Notes under the pieces: generated by a model
What the model saw: only the letters and a program-made list of their open reading frames with translations
Database searches by the model: none
Told to the model about the DNA's origin: nothing
Assembly (NCBI GenBank): GCA_001899085.1
Contig: MKVB01000001.1
Coordinates: forward strand, 1,153,479 to 1,217,478
Source: Devosia sp. 66-14
Lineage (GTDB): Bacteria; Pseudomonadota; Alphaproteobacteria; Rhizobiales; Devosiaceae
Length of the DNA: 64,000 nt
Direction: 5' to 3'
In this document: positions 8,912 to 17,084 of the stretch, one piece after another
Numbering within the stretch: position 1 is the stretch's first letter
Layout of the letters: the number at the start of each line of letters is the position of its first letter
Program-made: the position numbers and the translations under genes

Positions 8912-10108
8912 CTACCCCCGCGCCATCTCCAGCAGCGCCTCGCGGTCGAGGGTGAAGCCGCTGGCGATCCAGGCCCGTTCGAGCCGTTCCAGCGTGGCGC
9001 CCAGCTCCCGGCCTGGCGGCATGCCGAGGCCGACGAGGTCGTTGCCGCGGATCGGGAAGCGCGGCACGTCGAGCCGCTGCAGCTGCTCGACCACCGCCAG
9101 CTTGCCGGCATCCCCCCAGTTCGACAGGCTCGCCGCCACGTCGATGGCATCGGCCAGCGCTCCGGGGTGCCGGTAGGCGGCCTCGTTCAGCCTGAACTCC
9201 GAGATCAGCCGCGCCGCCGACAGGATGGATTCGGCCGTGGCGATGTCGTCGTTCGACAACCGCCACATGGCCCGCAGCCGATCGGCGCCGACTTCCGACA
9301 TCAGGATCGCCAGCCGCGCTGCGTATTCGGGCTTGCGGGCCCGCCGTTCATAGCCGTGCAGCAGCCGGATCATCGCTTCGGGCAGCGGCAGGATCTCGGC
9401 CTCGCGCATCGCCCTCAGCGTATTGGCGATGCGCGGCAGCGCCAGCATCCGCCGCATCTCGGCGCCGACCCGTTCGGCCGCCAGCCGGCCCAGCGTCCCC
9501 GCCGCCGCGGCGCAGGCGGCGAGCCCGTCGGGATCGAACTGCTCGCCGGCATGGCTGGCTGAAAAGCGGAAGAACCGGTAGACCCGCAGCCGGTCCTCGG
9601 CGATGCGCTCGGCCGCCTTGCCGATGAAGCGCACTTTTCGCGCGAGGCAATCCTCAACCCCGTGCAGCGGGTCGAACAGCGTGCCGTCCATCCCGGCATA
9701 GAGCGCGTTGAGCGTGAAGTCGCGGCGCCGGGCATCGCGCGTCCAGTCGGTGCCGAACCGCACCACCGCGTGCCGCCCGTCGGTTTCGACATCCTCACGC
9801 AACGTCGTCACCTCGGCGGTGAGGCTGTCGAGCTTGAGCGTCACGGTGCCGTGCTCGATGCCGGTCGGATAGACCGACAGCCGGGCCCGTTGCGCCCTGA
9901 GGGTCACTTCCTCGGGCCTCAGTTCGGTGGCCATGTCGATGTCGGATTGGTCGCGCGGCAGGTCGAGCAGCGTATCGCGCACGATACCGCCGACCACCCG
10001 TGTGCGCCCCTCGGCGCCATCGAGCAGGGCGAGCATGCGCTGCGTTTCCGGCCGCATCAGCCAGTCGGCGCGCCTCAGCCGTTCGTCGATTTCCCCCAGC
10101 TTGCTCAA
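8912..10108 (-). CDS. cca: CCA tRNA nucleotidyltransferase / poly(A) polymerase family
   Basis: This class II nucleotidyltransferase adds or repairs the 3' CCA of tRNA; some relatives make poly(A). The 398-residue product shows the head-domain signature RVVGGIVRDTLLDLP (about residues 36-50), the catalytic DxD in SDIDMATEL, the FGTDWTRDARRRDFTLNALY motif, and RFIGKAAERIAEDRLRVYRFFRF. A helical body follows. It overlaps the upstream Nudix gene by four bases. No HD domain is evident. Confidence 0.93.
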   Translation of the reverse strand: MSKLGEIDERLRRADWLMRPETQRMLALLDGAEGRTRVVGGIVRDTLLDLPRDQSDIDMATELRPEEVTLRAQRARLSVYPTGIEHGTVTLKLDSLTAEVTTLREDVETDGRHAVVRFGTDWTRDARRRDFTLNALYAGMDGTLFDPLHGVEDCLARKVRFIGKAAERIAEDRLRVYRFFRFSASHAGEQFDPDGLAACAAAAGTLGRLAAERVGAEMRRMLALPRIANTLRAMREAEILPLPEAMIRLLHGYERRARKPEYAARLAILMSEVGADRLRAMWRLSNDDIATAESILSAARLISEFRLNEAAYRHPGALADAIDVAASLSNWGDAGKLAVVEQLQRLDVPRFPIRGNDLVGLGMPPGRELGATLERLERAWIASGFTLDREALLEMARG

Positions 10109-10755
10109 CCGCCCTCCGCGCTTCGACCGGTCTCCGGCTGCAGCGCCAGATCGTGGAAGCGACGCGTAAGGTTCGCTGTTATGCCCCAGATGACAAGCCC
10201 GCTATGCTCGATTTGCCAGGTGCTGTGTTCCCGGCCGCCGCGCTTGATGTGGAAGGTCGAGTAGCTGCCGGGCGTCATCAGGTAGTCGAGCGGCACCTCG
10301 AACACCGAGCGCACCTCGCCCGGGTTGGGGATGAAGGGCGCCGTCGGCTCCACCACCGCCACCACCGGGGTGATCAGGTAGTTGGTGCCGGTATAGTAGA
10401 GCGGCATGAACCCCAGCACCCGCGCCTCGCTGCGCTGGAGATGGACCTCTTCCCAGGCCTCGCGCAGCGCCGCATCGGCCGCGTCGCTGTCGGTCGGGTC
10501 CACCTTGCCGCCGGGAAAGGCGATCTGGCCCGAGTGCGACCGCAATTCCGGCGAACGCTCCGTATAGAGGATCGACAGTCCCTCGGCGCGCCGCACCAGG
10601 GCGATCAGCACCGCTGCCGGCACCGGCGGACGCCCCGGCGGCGTATCCGGCACCCAGTCGGGCAGCATGCCGGCCGCCGGGTCGAACGCCTCCGGCTCGC
10701 GCAGCAGCCGGCTGCTGATTCTGTCGATGATGTCGTCGCCCATAGCCGTTTGCAT
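10105..10755 (-). CDS. Nudix hydrolase, CoA-pyrophosphatase type
   Basis: The 216-residue protein has a Nudix box of the CoA-diphosphatase kind, FPGGKVDPTDSD followed by ALREAWEEVHL, and an upstream RRAEGLSILYTERSPELRSHSGQIAFPGG segment like the NUDT7/NudL family. It likely cleaves CoA or acyl-CoA to phosphopantetheine derivatives and 3',5'-ADP. ATG 10755 is chosen; ATG 10743 is possible. It overlaps cca by four bases, so the two are probably coupled. Confidence 0.88.
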   Translation of the reverse strand: MQTAMGDDIIDRISSRLLREPEAFDPAAGMLPDWVPDTPPGRPPVPAAVLIALVRRAEGLSILYTERSPELRSHSGQIAFPGGKVDPTDSDAADAALREAWEEVHLQRSEARVLGFMPLYYTGTNYLITPVVAVVEPTAPFIPNPGEVRSVFEVPLDYLMTPGSYSTFHIKRGGREHSTWQIEHSGLVIWGITANLTRRFHDLALQPETGRSAEGG

Positions 10756-10805
10756 GATCCGCCAGAAGGTGATGGCGGATCAGCCGTGCGGCAAGTGGTC
10801 CGTCT

Positions 10806-11366
10806 TCAGGAGCGTTTGCCGGCGCCGAACGCCTTGATCGGGCCGGCGAGCCGAACCGCCATCGTGGGGTCGTTGGAGTAGACCAGCACCCGGCTCGGAT
10901 CAACCGGCCCGGGGAACTCGATGGCGCCAAGCTGCGTCGGCACCCAGCCGAGCGGGCAGTAATAGTCGCGATCGCCGACCAGCAGCACGAAACTGCCCTG
11001 TCCCCGCTCGAGCGCGATGCGGGTGACTTCCTTGGCCAGCAGCTTGCCGGCGCCACGCTTCCTGAAATCGGGATGCGTCGCCAATGGGCCCAGCATGTAG
11101 CCGTCAATGCCGCCGACACTGATCGGGGTCATCCACACCGAACCGCATGGCTGCCCGTTCACTTCCGCGATCAGGCTGAGCGTGGTGTCGATGGGGAAGC
11201 GCTCGCGCACCCGGAACGCCGTACGGGCAAAGCGGCCGGGGCCGAACGCCAATGCCTGCAGGTCGTCGACGAACTGGTCGTCGGCGGCAGTGGCAAAGCG
11301 AACAGTGGGCAGGCCGAGTTGCGGAGGCGCTGCTTCAGCAGCGACGGAGACGGAAGGCGCGATCAT
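10806..11366 (-). CDS. GNAT family N-acetyltransferase
   Basis: The 186-residue form from ATG 11366 begins MIAPSVSVAAEAAP; a GTG at 11414 would add 16 residues. The acetyl-CoA site is visible as LATHPDFRKRGAGKLLAKEVTRIALERG, with the preceding strand MLGPLATHP and a later VLLVGDRDYYCPLGW motif typical of YhbS-like members. The substrate is unknown. It lies 50 bases upstream of the Nudix-cca pair on the same strand and may be part of that transcript. Confidence 0.85.
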   Translation of the reverse strand: MIAPSVSVAAEAAPPQLGLPTVRFATAADDQFVDDLQALAFGPGRFARTAFRVRERFPIDTTLSLIAEVNGQPCGSVWMTPISVGGIDGYMLGPLATHPDFRKRGAGKLLAKEVTRIALERGQGSFVLLVGDRDYYCPLGWVPTQLGAIEFPGPVDPSRVLVYSNDPTMAVRLAGPIKAFGAGKRS

Positions 11367-11653
11367 GTGACTGGTCCAGGAACAAAGAAGACGAGGACAA
11401 ACGTGCCGGCCCACTTAAGCCGGCTGCCGACCGATTACGGTCGTCGGGTCACCTGAAAAGCCTTCTCCATCCTGGACGCCTCCTGACGTCTGAAAAGCGC
11501 ATTAGCATCGTGTCGGCCAACGCGTCCACGCAAAATTATGGACCTGCAGTCAAATTTCAAGACCGCCTCCTGCGATTCTGCCCGCCCGCACGCCAACCTG
11601 TTCTGTCGCTTGGCCTATCGGCCGCTCGTGGTGATTTCGAGGCGAGCCCGGAA

Positions 11654-12395
11654 TCAGCGCTCCAGCAGCCAGCTGAAGGCGTCGCGCAGGAACGCGTCCC
11701 CCCGCTCGGTCACCGGCTCGCCGCAGCCCATCAGCACGCGGCCGGCCCGCCAGGCGAGGATGCGCCGCAGCGCCGCCCGGGCGGCCCGTCGATCGGAAAA
11801 TGCCAGTCGGAATCGCCGCGGCACCGATGGCTGGCTCGCGACGATCAGGTCCGGCCGCGCGGCCACCCCGCGCCAGCCGGTGAACCAGCCCGGCGGCACC
11901 TGTTGCAGCAGGTCGGCAAAGATCGCCGTGCCACTGGGCCGGTGAAAGCCCACCGCCTCGCTGGTGATGCGGTTGCCGCGCACAACCACTACGTCGAGTT
12001 CGCCGCTCCAGCCTGCCAATGCCACTTTGCCGAGGTCGCTGCCGAAGCGGATGTCCTGCCGCCGTTCGCGCAGCCCGGGCGGCGCATGCACCTGCGCCAC
12101 CGGATAGGCTCGGTGCCAGTCGCCCACCGAGCTGTGCCGCAGGCCGCTCGGGGCCACGAGGTAACGCACATTGCCCAGCGCTTCGATTTCGCGCCGCAGC
12201 GCATCGGAGCTGTACCGGCGACCACAGGACGAGGTCGCCGCCCGACAGCCGCATCACCGTCATCCGCGTGGGGTAGCGGAAGCCGGCCGCGCCGCCGGCG
12301 ACCGGCCCATCGGCGACCCAGATCTCGGGGCCGAATGGCCGCAGCAGCGTGGCCTCACGCCCGCCGAGCCGCGGTTCGGCCCGCCGGGCGAGCAT
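11654..12395 (-). pseudogene. DUF4336-like gene broken by a frameshift
   Basis: Two adjacent minus-strand frames together make one recognisable DUF4336-like protein. The first (from ATG 12395) gives LLRPFGPEIWVADGPVAGG and GDLVLWSPVQL, then loses sense. The second continues with DALRREIEALG and NVRYLVAPSGLRHSSVGDWH, and APPGLRERRQDIRFG, ending at 11654. The shift falls at about 12206-12212, where one extra base or two missing bases would reconcile the frames. It is a recent pseudogene or a sequencing error. The intact family has a metallo-hydrolase-like fold; its function is unclear. Confidence 0.75.
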
Positions 12396-12429
12396 CGATC
12401 TGGGTGGTCCAGTCAGCAAGCAGCCGGCC

Positions 12430-12819
12430 TCAGCACAACCGGTCCGTGCTGGCGCGGAGCACCTGCGCCTCGCCGCCCGCGATCAGGGGGCCGGCACGGT
12501 CCGGCGAGAGATCGGGCCCGCTGCCGAGCTCGGCGTCGAAGCCGGCCTTGAGCGACAGGGAGTTCGTGGCGGCGGGGGTAGCTGCGATACCGAATGGCGA
12601 GCCGCCGAGGAACCCGAGTTGCGCGGTGAGCGCCTCACCAAAACCACGACGCCAGCCGATGCCACCGCTGAATGTCGCAAGACCACCCTGGCCCACCGCG
12701 AATTGATACGCACCACGCCGACCGGGCGTGCCGAGGCGGGCCCCCATCGATGCCGCCATGCGGCGCGCGCACCGCAATGCGCCGCCCACCGTCACGGTGC
12801 TCGCTGGTTGGTCGAACAT
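12430..12819 (-). pseudogene. Possible remnant of an outer-membrane beta-barrel / autotransporter gene
   Basis: This 129-residue frame (MFDQPASTV...) has alternating Gly/aromatic patterns such as GGIGWRRGFGEALTAQLGFLGG and NSLSLKAGFDAELGSG, which resemble the last strands of autotransporter barrels. It lacks a signal peptide, a passenger domain and a terminal aromatic residue. It sits 35 bases upstream of the frameshifted DUF4336 gene, so the whole stretch looks degraded. It may also be a non-coding chance frame; I hold this loosely. Confidence 0.3.
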
Positions 12820-12901
12820 GAATCGCCCCCTGCCCCGGATTCGGGGCCGAGACCCTCATCTCACTGCCGGTGCGCCGAGTCTTGAAAACAGCCGGCCAGC
12901 A

Positions 12902-12922
12902 TTCTGAAATTTTTCTGAAATT
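12902..12922 (+). promoter_or_regulatory. Tandem direct repeat, 11-bp period, before a winged-helix regulator
   Basis: TTCTGAAATT occurs at 12902-12911 and again at 12913-12922, about 72 bases before the start of the regulator. Tandem half-sites one helical turn apart are the usual binding arrangement for OmpR/PhoB-type winged-helix proteins, the DNA-binding class of the downstream gene. Autoregulation is inferred. Confidence 0.5.
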
Positions 12923-12993
12923 CGTCTCTTTCTCGTGCGGCGCTTGTAATCGCCGGACCGGCGGGGCATCGAGTGCCGCGGGAGTTTTGGGGC

Positions 12994-14595
12994 ATGGCGA
13001 CGACCCGGTTTGCCGGATTTGAGCTGGATGACGAACGCGCCGAGTTGCGCGGCCAGGATGGCTCGCCCATTCGCCTGCGCCCCAAGACCTTCGAGATGCT
13101 GCGCCTGTTTGCCGCCAATCCCGGTCGGGTGCTGAGCAAGCAGGAACTGATGGAAGCGGTCTGGCCCAACATCCATGTCGGCGAGGACGGACTGTTCCAG
13201 TGCATCCGCGAGATCCGCGCCGCGCTCGGCGACGAGCAGCGCCGGATCATCAAGCTGGTCTCGGGCCGCGGCTACCTGTTCGCGCCTGAAATGGCGGAGG
13301 AAACGGCGCCGCCTCAGCCGGCGGCTCCCGCACCGGGCCGGCTGCCGCGCCGCCGCCTGGCCCTCCTCGCCGCCGCGGTCGCCGTGATCGCCGCGGCCGT
13401 CATCGGCCTGGCAAACCTCGTCGCGCCTTCGCCCCCGACCATCGCGGTAGTGCCGATCGTCGATGCCACGGCAGGCAGCGGCACCGCCCTCGCAGCGGGG
13501 GTGACCGACCAGCTGGTGGATGGTCTCGCCCGCATCGACAACCTGCGGGTGCTGGTGCCCGGTGCCGGAACGCCCCTGCCGGCGCAGTTCGAGGTCCGCG
13601 GCGAGCTGCTGCGGAACGCTGACGCCTGGAGCCTGAAGCTCAGGGTCGTCCGTACCGCGACCGGCGTGGTCGAGTCCGTCGCCACGGCCAGCGTCGCCGC
13701 CGGCCTCGCCCCCGACCTGCAGGAGGTCCGGCTGGCCGCCGGCGCCGGCGATCGGCTGGCCCGCTGGCTCAACGACCTGCTCGAAGGCGGCAGTGCCGGC
13801 GCGGCCGAGCCGGCGCCCGGGGTCCGCGTCGCCATCGAACAGGCCTCCGCCTCGATCAACCAGACGACGCGCGAGCGCTTTGCCGTCGCCCAGCTCATGC
13901 TGAAGACCGCTCTCGCCACGGCGCCCGACAATGTCGACCTGCAGGTGGCGCTGGCGGCGCTCCAGACCCGCGGCATCCAGATGGTCTGGTACGACGAACC
14001 CGAAGCCGCCGAGGCCCGGGCCAGCGGCGAGGAAATGCTCCGCCGCGCCGTGGCCCTGCGCCCGCGTTCCATCGCCGTGCTCGAAGCGCAATGCCGCTTC
14101 CTGTCGGCAACCAACGAGTTCGTCGAAAGCCTCGTCGCCTGCGCCCGGGCGGTGAGCTTTGATCCCTGGAACGGTTCGGCGCTCTATCAGACCGGCCTCG
14201 CGCAGCTGTTCCTCGGTCGCTTCGAGGATGCACTGACGAGCTTCCGCGAGGCCGACCGCTACGATACCCCGGCCGTGTCGCGCTGGACCTGGCTATTGGG
14301 GATCGGCTGGGTCAACCTGCTGCTCGGCCGCGACACCGAGGCGGCCGACTGGCTGGAGCGTTCGATCGCCATCACCCCGGCATCGGGCCGCACCCACCTG
14401 ATGCTCGCCATCGCCTACCAGCGGCTCGGGCGAACCGCCGAAGCCAAAGCCGCTCTCGCGACGGGCCTGCAGTTGCGACCGGGCTCGACCATCGCCAATG
14501 TCCAGCCGCCCGGCCGCAATGTCAGTCCTGCCTTCCTCGAGGCATCGGGGCGGGCGCAGGCGGTCCTCGCCGAGCTCGGCCTGCCCGAGCGCTGA
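12994..14595 (+). CDS. Membrane-anchored winged-helix regulator with TPR domain (CadC-like layout)
   Basis: ATG 12994 follows GGGAG by eight bases and gives 533 residues; a GTG at 12973 is less likely. Residues 5-100 form an OmpR-type winged helix (LRPKTFEMLRLFAANPGRVLSKQELMEAVW ... IKLVSGRGYLF). A Pro/Ala linker and one transmembrane helix (about 118-142) follow, then a periplasmic alpha/beta region (TIAVVPIVDATAG...), and C-terminal tetratricopeptide-like helices. This is the design of one-component membrane regulators of the CadC/ToxR type. Its signal and targets are unknown. Tandem repeats upstream suggest autoregulation. Confidence 0.85.
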   Translation: MATTRFAGFELDDERAELRGQDGSPIRLRPKTFEMLRLFAANPGRVLSKQELMEAVWPNIHVGEDGLFQCIREIRAALGDEQRRIIKLVSGRGYLFAPEMAEETAPPQPAAPAPGRLPRRRLALLAAAVAVIAAAVIGLANLVAPSPPTIAVVPIVDATAGSGTALAAGVTDQLVDGLARIDNLRVLVPGAGTPLPAQFEVRGELLRNADAWSLKLRVVRTATGVVESVATASVAAGLAPDLQEVRLAAGAGDRLARWLNDLLEGGSAGAAEPAPGVRVAIEQASASINQTTRERFAVAQLMLKTALATAPDNVDLQVALAALQTRGIQMVWYDEPEAAEARASGEEMLRRAVALRPRSIAVLEAQCRFLSATNEFVESLVACARAVSFDPWNGSALYQTGLAQLFLGRFEDALTSFREADRYDTPAVSRWTWLLGIGWVNLLLGRDTEAADWLERSIAITPASGRTHLMLAIAYQRLGRTAEAKAALATGLQLRPGSTIANVQPPGRNVSPAFLEASGRAQAVLAELGLPER

Positions 14596-14604
14596 CCGGC
14601 CGCG

Positions 14605-15480
14605 CTAGCCCCTCCCCGCCTGCTGCTCGGTCCGCCCGATAAACGCCGCAACCAGCGGCGCCACGGCGGCCGCGTGTGTCTCGAGCAGCAGGTGCCCGCC
14701 ATCGAAGACATGAGCTTCCATCCGCGGCAGATCCTGCATCCAGGACAGGGTTTCGGCGATATCGAAGAACGCATCGTGCCGCCCCCACAGCAGCAGCGCC
14801 GGTGGCTGCCGGCGTTTGAGGTAGTCGGCAATCTCATCGAAGCGGTCGGCATAGCGCCCATAGTCGCGCAGCAACTCCTGCTGGGTCTCCATCCGTCCCG
14901 GCAGTTGCAGCACCCGCCAGTCCTCTTCCCATTCCGCCGCAGGGATCTGCGCCGCGATCTCGGGCGGCACGCCCATGACATACTGGTCGCGCATCCCTTT
15001 GAGACTGAGCACCGACATCACTTCGGCGGTGTTCTCCGGCGTCGGGTGAGCCCAGAACTCCAGCGAGTTCTCCCATAGCGGGCCAAAGCCGGTGCGATGC
15101 GCGTTGGCGTTCTGGATGATCAGTCCCAGCACCTGCTCCGGCGCCTGCATAGCCACGTGCAGCGTCGCTGCGGCGCCGAAATCATGCACATAGAGATAGC
15201 GCGGCCCGACCCCGAGCTGGTCGAGCAGTTCGGCAAGCGCATCGCCGAAGGCCGTGAACGATGGCGCGGCCAGCACCTCGGATTCGCCATACCCAGGCAG
15301 ATCCGGCGCGATCAGGTAGGCGCGTTCCGACAGCGCCGTCATCATCGGCTCGAACATCCGCGCCGCATTGGGAAAACCATGCACCAGCAGCAGCGCCGGC
15401 TTCGAGGGCTCGCCCGCCGCAAGGAAGGACAGCTCGCTGCCGCCCGAAAGCCGCAGCCGTTGCCGCATTGGAAGTGTCAT
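14605..15480 (-). CDS. Alpha/beta hydrolase with Asp nucleophile (epoxide hydrolase / dehalogenase type)
   Basis: The 291-residue enzyme has the oxyanion motif HGFPN (34-38), a nucleophile elbow YVHDFGAA with Asp100 in place of Ser, an acid in LLLWGRHDAFF and the catalytic His in FDGGHLLLETH. Aspartate at the elbow after HD[FW]G is typical of epoxide hydrolases and haloalkane dehalogenases, which form an ester with this residue. The exact substrate cannot be read from sequence. It is convergent with the regulator gene, nine bases apart. Confidence 0.85.
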   Translation of the reverse strand: MTLPMRQRLRLSGGSELSFLAAGEPSKPALLLVHGFPNAARMFEPMMTALSERAYLIAPDLPGYGESEVLAAPSFTAFGDALAELLDQLGVGPRYLYVHDFGAAATLHVAMQAPEQVLGLIIQNANAHRTGFGPLWENSLEFWAHPTPENTAEVMSVLSLKGMRDQYVMGVPPEIAAQIPAAEWEEDWRVLQLPGRMETQQELLRDYGRYADRFDEIADYLKRRQPPALLLWGRHDAFFDIAETLSWMQDLPRMEAHVFDGGHLLLETHAAAVAPLVAAFIGRTEQQAGRG

Positions 15481-15620
15481 GTTCGGGCTCCTTTCCGGTC
15501 CGCCTGCCGGGCAAACGTCTCCCGCTGCAGCTTGGCTCCATCGATTTGGAGAAAGGCCGGTGCGTGGACGCGGGCCCGGGGCGCCGTCACAAGGGGTTGG
15601 GCGTCAACCTTGGGTGCGCC

Positions 15621-16103
15621 CTACCACAGCCCCTGCGTGTCCTCGGTCCGCGATGCGAGCTCGGCAATGCGCCGGGCGGTGCCGGGGTCCACTCCCTCGG
15701 GGGGCTGGCTCAGCGGGAACCAGCCGATCTCGGCGATCTCGCCGTTCGCGCTGAACGGCTTCACCATCCGAAACTCTCGCGCCACGTACACGGCAACGTG
15801 GTCGCGGTCGGTGGCCTCGCTGCGGTGGAGGTAGAGTCCCAGCAGCCGCATCTGCCCATCGACGCGGAACCCGGTTTCTTCTTCTGCCTCGCGGCGCGCC
15901 GCCTCGGCGGCGGTCTCGCCCGGCTCCACCCCGCCGCCGGGAAAATGCCAGCCCGGCATGTAGGTGTGGCGCAGCAGCAGCACGCGGCCGTCGGCGTCGA
16001 TCAGCACCGCGCGGGCCCCGATCACCATCCTGCGGCGAATCCCCACGAGGAACAGGTGGGCGCCCGTCCGGACGCGCTGCCAACGGCTCATGGTTCTGCT
16101 CAT
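15621..16103 (-). CDS. Nudix hydrolase
   Basis: The 160-residue form from ATG 16103 (MSRTMSRWQR...) is preferred; a start at 16172 would run into the start of the divergent gene. The Nudix box is complete: GGGVEPGETAAEAARREAEEETGF, shown here in two parts as GGGVEPGETAAEAA and RREAEEETGF (Gx5Ex7REUxEExGU). HTYMPGWHFPGGG precedes it. The substrate is unknown; relatives hydrolyse nucleotide sugars or (deoxy)NTPs. It is divergent from the phosphoesterase-murL-murD2 operon. Confidence 0.87.
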   Translation of the reverse strand: MSRTMSRWQRVRTGAHLFLVGIRRRMVIGARAVLIDADGRVLLLRHTYMPGWHFPGGGVEPGETAAEAARREAEEETGFRVDGQMRLLGLYLHRSEATDRDHVAVYVAREFRMVKPFSANGEIAEIGWFPLSQPPEGVDPGTARRIAELASRTEDTQGLW

Positions 16104-16170
16104 GGGTATGCTTTCGCTGACGTTCAACTGGCGGCGGAACCATTTAGGGCATTTTCTTGCCACGCGCCGC

Positions 16171-17082
16171 ATGGCATTACGCCCAGCAATGATAACGCTC
16201 GCTCATCTGTCCGACGTTCACCTGGCCCCGCTGCCGCCTGTCCGGGCGCGCGATCTGATGAACAAGCGGGTCACCGGCTTCCTCAACTGGAAGATCAAGC
16301 GCGAGCATACCATGGCGGGCGACGGCCTGACCAAGCTGGTGCGCCACATGCGCGAGCAGAACCCGGATTTCACCGTGGTCACCGGCGACCTGGTGAACCT
16401 GGCGCTCGATGCCGAGATCAACACCGCTTACAACTGGCTCGAAACCGTCGGCCCGCCCGAGCAGGTCTGCATCTCCCCCGGCAACCACGACGCCTATATC
16501 AAGGGGCAGTTGCAGAAGGCGATGGATCGCTGGGACGGCTACGTCATGGGCGAGACCGTCGACGACCACCCCTTTCCGTTCGTCCGCCGCGTCGGCGACG
16601 TCGCCATCGTTTCGTGCAACAGCGCCGTACCGACTGCGCCGTGGATCGCCGCCGGCCGCTTCGAGGACGACCAGGCGGCCCGCCTCGCGCGCTGCCTCAA
16701 GCTGCTCGGCGACGGCGGCTATTTCCGCGTCGTGCTGATCCATCATCCCCCCAACCAGGAGCAGGCCCATCCGCGGCTCGGGCTCTACGGCGCCAAGGCT
16801 TTCCGCCGCGTCGTCGCCGAACAGGGCGCCGAGTTGGTGCTGCATGGGCACACGCACCAATCTTCGATCTACGCCATCCCCGGGCCGCGCGGCGATGTGC
16901 CGGTGGTCGGGGTCGCCGCGGCCGGCGCCGCGCAGGGCGATGCCGGGGGGCACGATCCGGCGCGCTACAACCTGTTCTCGATCCAGCGCCTCGGCACCGC
17001 CTGGCAGTGCACCCTGCGCGAGTTTGGCTTTCAGCGGCTTTCGACCGATATTGTGCTGAGACTGAGCCTCAGGATCTATTGA
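16171..17082 (+). CDS. Calcineurin-like metallophosphoesterase
   Basis: Motifs of the dinuclear-metal phosphoesterase fold are in order: LSDVHLAP (DxH), VVTGDLVN (GD), SPGNHDAY (GNHD), VLIHHPPN and HGHTHQSS (GHTH). The start is 16171 or ATG 16189 (303 or 297 residues); no strong ribosome site separates them. It may act on phosphodiesters or phosphoanhydrides such as nucleotide derivatives. Its stop lies two bases before the murL start, so it probably shares the murL-murD2-SMR transcript. A role in handling a UDP-sugar or envelope metabolite is speculative. Confidence 0.85.
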   Translation: MALRPAMITLAHLSDVHLAPLPPVRARDLMNKRVTGFLNWKIKREHTMAGDGLTKLVRHMREQNPDFTVVTGDLVNLALDAEINTAYNWLETVGPPEQVCISPGNHDAYIKGQLQKAMDRWDGYVMGETVDDHPFPFVRRVGDVAIVSCNSAVPTAPWIAAGRFEDDQAARLARCLKLLGDGGYFRVVLIHHPPNQEQAHPRLGLYGAKAFRRVVAEQGAELVLHGHTHQSSIYAIPGPRGDVPVVGVAAAGAAQGDAGGHDPARYNLFSIQRLGTAWQCTLREFGFQRLSTDIVLRLSLRIY

Positions 17083-17084
17083 GC

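Noticed and set aside
8379..9266. Upstream extension of the HD-GYP frame
   Set aside because: It runs through the inverted repeat and the opposite frame of cca without domain similarity; the ATG at 8378 gives a sensible protein.
15261..17084. A 1050-codon plus-strand frame continuing into murL
   Set aside because: Only the part from 17085 resembles a protein family. The upstream part lies across the reverse Nudix and hydrolase genes and the phosphoesterase in another frame, and reads as Arg/Pro-rich noise.
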